Source of the DNA: DATATV01 sp035551355
Lineage (GTDB): Bacteria; Actinomycetota; Actinomycetes; Mycobacteriales; Pseudonocardiaceae
Assembly: GCA_035551355.1 (NCBI GenBank)
Contig: DASZNF010000025.1
Coordinates: 1-36,577, forward strand
Direction: 5' to 3'
Length of the DNA: 36,577 bases
The position numbers and the translations under genes are program-made. Within the stretch, counting starts at the first letter, position 1; each line of letters opens with the position of its first letter. Shown here in pieces: positions 22,099 through 28,298 of the stretch. The notes under the pieces were generated by a model that saw only the letters and a program-made list of their open reading frames with translations, was not told the origin of the DNA and did not search any database.

Positions 22099-22966
22099 CG
22101 GGCACCCGGCCTACGGCGAACTGCGGGCGGTCACCGAGAGCGCGTCCGTGCTGCTGGCGGACAACCCGTCGCCGATGACCCTGGAGGGGACCAACACGTG
22201 GGTGCTGCGCGCGCCGGGCGAGGCCGGGTGCGTGGTGATCGACCCCGGTCCGCTGGACGAGCCGCACCTGGCCCGGGTGGCCGCACACGGGCCGGTACGC
22301 GCCGTGCTGCTGACTCATGGGCATCCCGATCACGCCGAGGGGGCGCGGCGGTTCGGTGAGCTGGTGGGCGCGCCGGTGCGGGCGCTGGATCCGGCGCTGC
22401 GGCTGGGCGAGGAAGGGCTGACCGACGGCGATGTGGTGGCGGCGGCCGGGGTGGAGATCCGGGTGCTCGGCACGCCGGGACACACCGCCGATTCGCTGAG
22501 CTTCGTGCTGCACGGCCCGGGCGGGGCGTCGGTGCTGACCGGGGACACCGTGCTCGGGCGGGGCACCACCGTGGTGGCTCACCCGGATGGGCGACTGGCC
22601 GACTATCTGGTGTCGCTGCGGCGGCTGGCCGAGTTGCCGGAGGGCACGGCGGTCCTGCCCGGACACGGCCCGGAGCTGCCGGACGCGGGCACGGTGGCGC
22701 GGCAGTACCTGGCGCACCGGGAGCAGCGGCTGGAGCAGGTGCGGGCGGCGCTGGCCGAATTGGACGGTTTGGAGCCGGCCGAGGGTGCTGGGGCGGCTAG
22801 GGGGGCTGGCGGGGCTGGCGGGGCTGGCGAGCAGCTTGGCGGGTCGCCGTCGTTGGCTCGGCGGGTGGTGGAGCGGGTGTACGCGGACGTGGACCCGGTG
22901 TTGTGGCCCGCGGCGGAACTGTCCGTGCGGGCTCAGCTGGACTACCTGCGGGAGCAGGCCGGATAG
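22085..22966 (+). CDS. Metallo-beta-lactamase fold hydrolase
   Basis: A 293-residue MBL-superfamily hydrolase, equivalent to Rv3677c. Zinc ligands appear in order: LTHGHPDHAEG (HxHxDH), TPGHTADS, LTGDTVLGRG and VLPGHGPE. The C-terminal half contains the LACTB2-like helical region LVSLRRLAELPEGTAVLPGHGP... YLAHREQRLEQV, interrupted by a short Gly/Ala run (GAARGAGGAGGAG) encoded by GGGGCTGGC repeats, then SPSLARRVVERVYADVDPVLWPAAELSVRAQLDYL. LACTB2-like members cut RNA or hydrolyse thioesters. GTG 22085 fits the family N-terminus and overlaps the stop of the small frame above as GTGA. Confidence 0.9.
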   Translation: MTGAAGHPAYGELRAVTESASVLLADNPSPMTLEGTNTWVLRAPGEAGCVVIDPGPLDEPHLARVAAHGPVRAVLLTHGHPDHAEGARRFGELVGAPVRALDPALRLGEEGLTDGDVVAAAGVEIRVLGTPGHTADSLSFVLHGPGGASVLTGDTVLGRGTTVVAHPDGRLADYLVSLRRLAELPEGTAVLPGHGPELPDAGTVARQYLAHREQRLEQVRAALAELDGLEPAEGAGAARGAGGAGGAGEQLGGSPSLARRVVERVYADVDPVLWPAAELSVRAQLDYLREQAG

Positions 22967-22986
22967 GGCTCGGCGGCGCGCGGTAA

Positions 22987-23064
22987 GGCGCGGTGCGGCC
23001 GAACGGTTCCCCGTGGCCGAGCCGGAGTGGTGGCGCGGTGCGGCCGAACGGTTCCCTGTGGCCG
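22987..23064. repeat. Two copies of a 33-base repeat, hairpin-forming
   Basis: GGCGCGGTGCGGCCGAACGG starts copies at 22987 and 23032; each runs 33 bases with one mismatch, and a partial third copy begins near 23083. CGGCC and GGCCG within each copy can pair around GAACGGTTCCCNGT. They lie in the 318-base gap between the convergent MBL and beta-clamp genes, and the pair of hairpins could act as terminators. GGCGCGCGGTAAGG flanks the block at about 22975 and 23138. No gene seen in the gap. Confidence 0.75.
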
Positions 23065-23284
23065 GAGCGGTGGCGCAGGCGGGCGCGGTGCGGCGAGTGG
23101 TTTGCTGCGGCCATGCCCGGAGTGACGGTGTCCATTGGTGGCGCGCGGTAAGGGCGGGAGCGTGGCCGCCGGTTGGTCGCCGCCGCGTTTGCGGCGGTGG
23201 CGCCATTGGCGGTGCGTGGCGGACCCTGGTTGCGCGACGGTCCCCGGCAAGGCGGTTCTTGGTTGGGCGCGTGCCGGCCGGCGG

Positions 23285-24388
23285 TCAGGTCGTGCGGGGC
23301 AGGATGGGCATGACGACGTAGCGCAGGCGCAGGCCTGCCTCACCCACCGGGGTGAACACGGTGGATTTGAGGCCCTGCTTCAGCGCCACCCGGATCTCCC
23401 GACTGCCGAACGCGCGCAGGGCATCCAGCAGGTAGCGGGCGCGGTAGGTCTGGGTCAGGCGGCCGGTGGTCTCGGCCTTCACCGATTCCTCGGCCTCGCC
23501 CACATCGGGGCTTTCACCGCGCACCCGAAGCTCGCCCTCGCCCAGTTCGACCACGATCGAGCCGCGGCCGTCGGCGTACAGACCGGCCCGCCTCACCGCG
23601 GCGGCCAGGGCTTCGGCCGACACCTCGGCGGTCGCGTCGCACTCGTCGCCGAGATAACGATCTTCGGCGGGGAACGGGGCGGCCAGCAGCGCGCTGCCGA
23701 TCTGGGCCTGTGCCCAGGCGAACACCACCCGATCGGCGTCGGCGTGCAGCGCGATCCGCTGCGCGCCCGCGGCCTGGCGGACCAGTTCGGCGGCCAGGTT
23801 CGCGGGCACCAGCACGTCGTACTCTCCCGCCCCCTCGGCGGGAGAGTACGACAACTCGGCTATTGCCAACCGGTACCGATCCGTGGCGACTAGGCGCAGT
23901 GAGGGCCCGATCGACCGCAGGTGGACACCGGTGAACAGGGGCAGAGCGTCGTCCTTGGAGGCCGCCCCGGAGACCGCGGCCAGGGCGGGCAGCAGATCGG
24001 CCGCGGCCGCATCGCCGATCAGCGGCGGGGGTTCGGCCACACCGGGGTGCAGGTCGACGTCCAGCAGGGGCAGCGCGAAGCGGGCGCGATCGGTGCGGAT
24101 GGCCAGCCGGGAGCCCTCCACGACCAGCCGGACCAGTGGCGCGTCCAGCGCGCGCAGGGTCTCGGCCAGCGGGCGCGCGGGGACCAGCACCGTGCCCTCG
24201 GTGTGCACGGTGGCGGACGCGGGCAGCCGCACCGCCCGTTCCCGGTCGGTGCCGGCCAGCACCAGGCCATCGGCCCGGGCCTGGATCAGCACGCCGCCCA
24301 GCACCGGGTCGAGCAACCGGCCGGGCAGCAGCCGACCGATGTCGGTCACGACGGAGCCCAGCGCGGCCGTGCCCGCGGTGCAGTCCAT
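23285..24388 (-). CDS. DNA polymerase III beta-clamp paralogue
   Basis: A 367-residue protein with the three-domain sliding-clamp fold. Recognisable parts are the KDDALPLFTGVHL block in domain 2, LVATDRYRLAIAEL (clamp signature LVATDxyRLA), LVPANLAAELVRQAAG, and the C-terminus LRYVVMPILPRTT, which stands where DnaN has YVVMPxR. N-terminal residues are more divergent than in replicative DnaN. It is not beside dnaA, gyrB or recF, so it is a second clamp-like gene, not the oriC copy. ATG 24388 (MDCTAG) is chosen since TAGCGT lies seven bases upstream; a GTG at 24418 is less likely. It may assist repair polymerases or load on a different partner. Confidence 0.9.
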   Translation of the reverse strand: MDCTAGTAALGSVVTDIGRLLPGRLLDPVLGGVLIQARADGLVLAGTDRERAVRLPASATVHTEGTVLVPARPLAETLRALDAPLVRLVVEGSRLAIRTDRARFALPLLDVDLHPGVAEPPPLIGDAAAADLLPALAAVSGAASKDDALPLFTGVHLRSIGPSLRLVATDRYRLAIAELSYSPAEGAGEYDVLVPANLAAELVRQAAGAQRIALHADADRVVFAWAQAQIGSALLAAPFPAEDRYLGDECDATAEVSAEALAAAVRRAGLYADGRGSIVVELGEGELRVRGESPDVGEAEESVKAETTGRLTQTYRARYLLDALRAFGSREIRVALKQGLKSTVFTPVGEAGLRLRYVVMPILPRTT

Positions 24389-24395
24389 GGCGCGC

Positions 24396-24401
24396 ACGCT
24401 A
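24396..24401 (-). promoter_or_regulatory. Candidate -10 box of the clamp paralogue
   Basis: TAGCGT on the minus strand ends seven bases before ATG 24388; no ribosome-binding site lies between. It is the same box as that of the YqeY gene. Confidence 0.45.
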
Positions 24402-24464
24402 GCCCGCCGGTCCGACATTTACCGTTCACGCCTCGTCGTGTTGTCGGCCAACCAACTGGCCTAC

Positions 24465-24476
24465 GTTCAGGTGAAC
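24465..24476. promoter_or_regulatory. Dyad GTTCA-GG-TGAAC, candidate operator
   Basis: A perfect 5-base inverted repeat between the divergent clamp and CehA genes, overlapping TACGTT (24462-24467), a possible -10 for cehA. On the minus strand it contains GTTCACC, the half-site of Streptomyces PhoP boxes, and another GTTCACG lies at 24424. Phosphate control of a secreted phosphoesterase would make sense but is only suggested. Confidence 0.3.
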
Positions 24477-24508
24477 CGGCCACCAATTGACACGAACGGG
24501 GTGGGCAC

Positions 24509-26056
24509 ATGTCCGAGGGACAATCGGCGGACCTGAGCAGGCGACGGCTGTTCACCGCGGGCGGGGCGCTGGCCACCGCCGGGGCGTTCGAGGTGTTCCT
24601 GCCCAAGGTCGCCTTCGCCGCGCCCGAATCGGATGCGACGGCCGACCCGAACGGGGACAGCGGCAGCACCCAGACCCGGACGATCACCGGGACCATCCCG
24701 GCCGACGCGGCCGACTGGTACTACCTGCCCATCGAGATCCCGGCCGGGGCGAACACGATCGCGGTGGACTACAGCTACGACAAGCCCACCCCGCCCGCCG
24801 GGTTCAACGGCAACGCCTGCGACATCGGCATGTTCGGCCCGGAGGGTTACCAGCTGGGCAACGGGCGCGGCTTCCGCGGCTGGTCCGGTGGGGCGCGTAC
24901 CTCGTTCGAGATCAGCGCGTCCGAGGCCACTCCCGGGTACCTGGCCGGTCCGGTCAGCCCGGGCACCTGGCACGTCATCCTGGGCCCCTACACGGTGGTT
25001 CCGGCCGGACTCCACTACACGGTGAATGTCACCCTGACCTTCGGCCCGGCTGGCACCGCTTTCGTGCCGAACCCGGCGCCGACCACCGCGCCGGCCCGGG
25101 CCAGGGGCCGGTCCTGGTACCGCGGCGACGGCCACCTGCACACCGTGTACTCGGACGGCAGGCGCACCCAGGCCGAGCTGGTGGCCGACGCCCGCACGGC
25201 CGGGCTGGACTTCGTGGTGTCGACCGAGCACAACACCCCCAGTGGATCACTCAACTGGGGGACGGTGGCGACCGACGACCTGTTGATCGTCAACGGCGAG
25301 GAGGTCACCACCCGGACCGGTCACTGGCCGGCCAGCAACCTGCCGGTGGGGCACTGGATCGACTGGCGCTACCGGGCCGACGACCCGGCCGACTTCGCCC
25401 GGTTCGTCGACGAGGTGCACGCGGTCGGGGGACTGGTCACCGCGGCTCACCCGTTCGGTACCTGCCTGGGCTGCTCCTGGGAGTTCAACTACGAGCAGGC
25501 CGACCTGATCGAGGTGTGGAACGGCCCGTGGACGCTGGACGACGAGTCCACCGTGACCGCCTGGGACAGCATGCTGCGCACCGGCCGGTGGATCCCCGCG
25601 GTGGGTGATTCGGACGCGCACAACCCCGATCAGGTGGTCGGCCTGCCGCACAACGTGGTGCTGGCCGATGACCTCCGGGCCGGGGCGCTGATGGACGGCC
25701 TGCGGGCCGGGCACAACTGGCTGGCCGAGTCCTCGGCGGTAGACCTGACCATGAACGCCACGGACGGGGTGCGCACCGCGGGCATCGGGGAGCGGCTGCG
25801 CACCGGCGCGGGCACGCCGGTCACCGTGACGGTGATCCTCGGCGGGGTGCCGGGCACCCAGGTGCGGTTCATCGACCAGATCGGTCCGCAGTACACCGCG
25901 ACCGTGCCCGCCTCCGGGGCGGCCACGGTGACCTGGACCGCGCTGCCCCGGTACACCGAGTGGGTGCGGGTGGAGGTGCGCCGCGCGGTGCCGACCGCGA
26001 CCACGGTGGACACGATGGTGGCACTGACCAACCCGGTGTTCCTGGACCGTCGGTGA
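24509..26056 (+). CDS. Tat-exported CehA/McbA-type PHP metallohydrolase
   Basis: A 515-residue secreted phosphoesterase. A twin-arginine signal, SRRRLF at 10-15, is followed by an Ala-rich core and cleavage near AFA-AP (about 37). Residues ~50-180 form a beta-sandwich like that seen before the catalytic domain in this family. The PHP domain begins at about 204 with YRGDGHLHTVYSDG (HxH metal ligands), then FVVSTEHNTPSGS, TAAHPFG, and VGDSDAHNP (about 365-372). A C-terminal beta domain closes the protein. Relatives include McbA/CehA hydrolases and extracellular phosphatases. ATG 24509 follows GGGGTGGG. Confidence 0.9.
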   Translation: MSEGQSADLSRRRLFTAGGALATAGAFEVFLPKVAFAAPESDATADPNGDSGSTQTRTITGTIPADAADWYYLPIEIPAGANTIAVDYSYDKPTPPAGFNGNACDIGMFGPEGYQLGNGRGFRGWSGGARTSFEISASEATPGYLAGPVSPGTWHVILGPYTVVPAGLHYTVNVTLTFGPAGTAFVPNPAPTTAPARARGRSWYRGDGHLHTVYSDGRRTQAELVADARTAGLDFVVSTEHNTPSGSLNWGTVATDDLLIVNGEEVTTRTGHWPASNLPVGHWIDWRYRADDPADFARFVDEVHAVGGLVTAAHPFGTCLGCSWEFNYEQADLIEVWNGPWTLDDESTVTAWDSMLRTGRWIPAVGDSDAHNPDQVVGLPHNVVLADDLRAGALMDGLRAGHNWLAESSAVDLTMNATDGVRTAGIGERLRTGAGTPVTVTVILGGVPGTQVRFIDQIGPQYTATVPASGAATVTWTALPRYTEWVRVEVRRAVPTATTVDTMVALTNPVFLDRR

Positions 26057-26176
26057 CCGCTCCCAGCAAGGTCGACTCTGTGTGACCGTCATTACCCAAA
26101 TGGCGGCATCCGGCATCGTTTCAATAACGGAATGCCTTCGCGGCGACACTTCAGCGCAACGCCGGCTCCTGTCAGC

Positions 26177-26198
26177 AGTCCTTCAGGGTGAAAGGACT
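26177..26198 (+). promoter_or_regulatory. Stem-loop in the leader of the small membrane gene
   Basis: AGTCCTT (26177-26183) pairs with AAGGACT (26192-26198) around an 8-base loop, about ten bases before the GGGGAGGGG ribosome site. It may be a leader structure or the terminator of the CehA gene. Confidence 0.4.
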
Positions 26199-26223
26199 TG
26201 AACTCAAGGGGAGGGGTCGTGCC

Positions 26224-26445
26224 ATGGTTGTGATGACCGAATCGAGCGAGCGGACCGAACAGGCCGACCGGACCGCGCGCGTCGACCGAGTTCGACTTGC
26301 CGAGCAGCACCAGCAGGACCACCAGACCGGGGGCGTCGTCCGGGTCGAACGGGCGCAGACGGCGAGCACCTGGGTCGCCATGATCGCCGCGGTCGCTCCG
26401 CTCGCGGTGATCGGGGCTGTGCTGTTGTTCGTGATGCTCTGGTGA
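26224..26445 (+). CDS. Small single-pass membrane protein
   Basis: A 73-residue protein with a charged, helical N-terminal half (TEQADRTARVDRVRLAEQHQ, possibly coiled coil) and one C-terminal membrane helix (about 50-72, WVAMIAAVAPLAVIGAVLLF). The orientation should be N-in, as a tail-anchored protein. ATG 26224 has GGGGAGGGG eight bases upstream; ATG 26233 is an alternative. No family recognised. Tail-anchored proteins are clients of Get3-type ATPases in other systems, and a Get3-like pair is encoded 10 kb away, but a link is only speculation. The same frame continues after the stop into the next small ORF. Confidence 0.75.
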   Translation: MVVMTESSERTEQADRTARVDRVRLAEQHQQDHQTGGVVRVERAQTASTWVAMIAAVAPLAVIGAVLLFVMLW

Positions 26446-26535
26446 GTGACAAGCAGACAATTTCAGTCACCCAGATTTCCCTCGCTGCTTCCCGGTCAAC
26501 AGGGTCGGGGCCCTGATCGGGAGGTACTGGGGGGA

Positions 26536-26567
26536 GCGCGGACCCCGAATCGGGGCGTGGTCCGCGC
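26536..26567 (+). ncRNA. Hairpin A of a structured cluster
   Basis: GCGCGGACC (26536-26544) pairs with GGTCCGCGC (26559-26567), and CCCC/GGGG pair within. It is followed without a gap by hairpin B. It overlaps the start of the possible tiny gene at 26557, so it may control its translation or be part of a separate structured RNA. Confidence 0.4.
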
Positions 26568-26667
26568 AGACCAGGGGCCGGTGCGCTACGTCGGGGGTGG
26601 CGCCCGGCCCCTGGTGTGCGAGGAGTCCTGCTCCTCGCACGAGGACCACCACCTGACGGCGCCGTGA
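26557..26667 (+). CDS. Possible tiny protein with two cysteines
   Basis: A 36-residue frame from GTG 26557: VVRADQGPVRYVGGG, then ARPLVCEESCSSHEDHHLTA, ending in Pro. Nearly every third codon position is G or C here, as in real genes of this genome, while the same frame upstream (26446-26535) lacks this bias. The Cys-rich, His-rich end (Cys-x3-Cys then H-E-D-H-H) could bind metal or be a peptide precursor; no modifying enzymes are nearby. The start is uncertain because no good ribosome-binding site is seen, and the frame remains open back to 26446. Family not recognised. Confidence 0.4.
   Translation: MVRADQGPVRYVGGGARPLVCEESCSSHEDHHLTAP
26570..26615 (+). ncRNA. Hairpin B, 12-base perfect stem
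   Basis: ACCAGGGGCCGG (26570-26581) pairs with CCGGCCCCTGGT (26604-26615), and GCGC/GCGC extend the stem inward past one bulged T. It is inside the tiny ORF. The run of three adjacent long stems (A, B and the 26616 hairpin) is unusual for coding sequence. Confidence 0.4.
26616..26640 (+). repeat. Hairpin with TCCTG loop, copy 1
   Basis: GTGCGAGGAG / CTCCTCGCAC, a perfect 10-base stem with loop TCCTG. It shares the core GAGTCCTGCTC with the hairpins at 26672 and 27014. It lies within the tiny ORF. Confidence 0.7.
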
Positions 26668-26671
26668 CTGC

Positions 26672-26692
26672 CCGGCGAGTCCTGCTCGCCGG
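26672..26692 (+). terminator. Hairpin with TCCTG loop, copy 2
   Basis: CCGGCGAG / CTCGCCGG, a perfect 8-base stem, loop TCCTG, starting five bases after the stop of the tiny ORF, so perhaps its terminator. The core is identical to copy 1. Confidence 0.6.
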
Positions 26693-26835
26693 AAAGAGCT
26701 CCAGCCCGCACCGCGGGTGGACAACCCAGTCACAAGATCAGGCGAAGCGGACGGACACCTCTCGCCACGCCCGAAACGGGGCGACTTCCCGCCACGCCGG
26801 CAACCTGCCATCGGGCCCAAGGCGAGCCGGCTGAT

Positions 26836-26916
26836 TTCCCGCCATGCTCATGGCTTCCCGCCATGCTCATGGCCAAGGCTGCCTTGCGGCAAATGCCCTG
26901 GCCATGAGCATGGCGG
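26836..26916. repeat. Palindromic 19-base tandem repeat and long inverted repeat
   Basis: TTCCCGCCATGCTCATGGC occurs twice head to tail (26836-26854, 26855-26873), perfectly. Each contains GCCATG-CT-CATGGC. CCGCCATGCTCATGGCC (26859-26875) then recurs inverted at 26900-26916, giving a 17-base perfect stem with a 24-base loop. Decayed copies (TTCCCGCCACGCC) lie near 26782. No gene is seen from 26693 to 27013. Confidence 0.85.
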
Positions 26917-27013
26917 CGGACCTTCGTCAGCAGGGCCGCGGTAGGAGGCCGCGCTTCGCGAGGCTGCTGTGGTCAGTCTCCCGAGCAACCCGGCGGTTGG
27001 GCCGAGCTCCTCC

Positions 27014-27036
27014 CGCGGTGAGCAGGACTCACCGCG
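27014..27036 (-). terminator. Hairpin with TCCTG loop at the crp 3' end, copy 3
   Basis: On the crp strand, CGCGGTGAG / CTCACCGCG, 9-base perfect stem, loop TCCTG. The crp stop codon lies inside the stem. It is probably the crp terminator and shares GAGTCCTGCTC with the two plus-strand hairpins. Confidence 0.65.
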
Positions 27037-27703
27037 CGCGCCGGGCCAACCGCTCCGGGTCCAGGATCAACACGCTCTTGCCCTCCAGCCGCAGCCACCC
27101 ACGGTGGGCGAAGTCGGCCAGCGCCTTGTTCACCGTCTCCCGCGACGCGCCCACGTACTGGGCGATCTCCTCCTGGGTCAGGTCGTGCGTGACCCGCAGC
27201 AGACCGGCCTCCTGGCTGCCGAACCGCTGCGCGAACTGCAGCAGCGCACGGGCCACCCGGCCGGGCACGTCGGTGAAGATCAGCTCGGCGAGCATGTTGT
27301 TCGTCCGGCGCAGTCTCCTGGCGATGACTCGCAGCAGCTGCTCGGCGATCTCCGGGCGCTTGTTGATCCACTCGCGCAGCGCCATCCGGTCCATGCTGAC
27401 CGCCCGCACCTCGGTGACCGTGGTGGCGGTGGACGTGCGCGGACCGGGGTCGAAGATGGACAGCTCCCCGAACATGTCGCCGGGGCCCATGATGGCCAGC
27501 AGGTTCTCCCGGCCGTCAGGGGACTTGCGGCCAAGCTTCACCTTGCCGGAGAGGATGATGTAGAGCCGGTCCCCAGGCTCGCCCTCGGCGAAGATCACGT
27601 GGCCACGGGAGAACTCGATCGGTTCCAGCGACTGGGCAAGCGCCTCCGCCGCGGCGGGCTCAACACCCTGGAAGATGCCCGCCCGGGCCAGGGTCTCGTC
27701 CAC
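27029..27703 (-). CDS. crp: cAMP receptor protein, Crp/Fnr family
   Basis: A 224-residue transcription factor, the same length as M. tuberculosis Crp (Rv3676) and very similar to it by eye. The cAMP-binding beta-barrel contains GDRLYIILSGKVKLG, DMFGELSIFDPGPRTSTAT (phosphate-binding PRTS cassette), the dimer helix RVIARRLRRTNNMLAELIF, and the helix-turn-helix LTQEEIAQYVGASRETVNKALADF. GTG 27703 has AGGAGG about seven bases upstream. It controls genes for growth and persistence in mycobacteria. A TAAACT box on its strand (27788-27793) is a possible -10, leaving an 80-base leader. No classical TGTGA-N6-TCACA site is seen nearby. Confidence 0.97.
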   Translation of the reverse strand: MDETLARAGIFQGVEPAAAEALAQSLEPIEFSRGHVIFAEGEPGDRLYIILSGKVKLGRKSPDGRENLLAIMGPGDMFGELSIFDPGPRTSTATTVTEVRAVSMDRMALREWINKRPEIAEQLLRVIARRLRRTNNMLAELIFTDVPGRVARALLQFAQRFGSQEAGLLRVTHDLTQEEIAQYVGASRETVNKALADFAHRGWLRLEGKSVLILDPERLARRAR

Positions 27704-27787
27704 GTCATCCCTCCTGTCGACTCACGGCTGCCCTCCTCGGCCGCCGCTATCCGCCGCTCGACAGCTTCGTGCCGCGGACATTGCTGC

Positions 27788-27793
27788 AGTTTA
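27788..27793 (-). promoter_or_regulatory. Candidate -10 box of crp
   Basis: TAAACT on the minus strand, about 85 bases before the crp start; same sequence as the DUF4177 box. No -35 recognised. The remaining 27704-27936 interval shows no gene. Confidence 0.35.
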
Positions 27794-27936
27794 GATCGTG
27801 TTACGGCCAGCCTCGCGCGGGCAACCGCACGAAACGCCGGAACAGTACCGGAGCGACCGCCGTGGATGTGGCTCACGGCACCCCGGCGCGACCGACGCGG
27901 CCAGCGGATTCGCGTCCAGTCACGCCACCTGCCGAA

Positions 27937-28191
27937 TCAGTCGCGGGGACGAGGCCGCTTGGGACGCGCCCGGCCGGTACGGCCTCCGCGACGCAGCCGG
28001 AACAGCTCCAGTGCCCGACCGATACCGTACCCGGCCAGGGCACGCATCTCGTCGGGCTGAGCCTGTTCGAGGAATTCCTCGACCTCGTTCTCCCGGATCG
28101 TCAGGTTCTTCAGCCGTGCCTCGACGCGCTCCATGCCGAGGGCGAAGAGCATGATCACCAGCGGGATGATGATGACGAACCAGTAAGTCAT
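27937..28191 (-). CDS. Small membrane protein (Rv3675-like)
   Basis: An 84-residue protein with one N-terminal membrane helix (MTYWFVIIIPLVIMLFALGM), then a charged helix (ERVEARLKNLTIRENEVEEFLEQ) and a basic Arg/Pro-rich tail (RGGRTGRARPKRPRPRD). It occupies the place of Rv3675 upstream of crp in mycobacteria. The charged tail should lie in the cytoplasm and might bind nucleic acid or phospholipid heads. Function unknown. It is on the same strand as crp, 233 bases upstream, and diverges from nth. Confidence 0.8.
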   Translation of the reverse strand: MTYWFVIIIPLVIMLFALGMERVEARLKNLTIRENEVEEFLEQAQPDEMRALAGYGIGRALELFRLRRGGRTGRARPKRPRPRD

Positions 28192-28286
28192 GGTGCGGCA
28201 GATTCTTCCCTACCCCGGCCCGGACGACTCTTTCGGGGTCACCCATCGGCGTGTCGACCGCCGGTCGGTCCCGCGCGTGTCGCCCG

Positions 28287-28292
28287 TACGCT
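28287..28292 (+). promoter_or_regulatory. Candidate -10 box of the nth operon
   Basis: TACGCT ends six bases before GTG 28299 with no ribosome-binding site between, so the nth-tlpA-nudix-marP message may begin at its first codon. Confidence 0.45.
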
Positions 28293-28298
28293 GGACGG

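Noticed and set aside
26736..26916. CRISPR array
   Set aside because: The repeats are palindromic and directly abutting with no unique spacers of constant length, and no cas genes are present.
27860..27878. CCGTG-N9-CACGG upstream of crp as an autoregulatory Crp site
   Set aside because: Spacing is one base too long for GTG-N8-CAC, and the flanking T/A positions of the consensus are absent.
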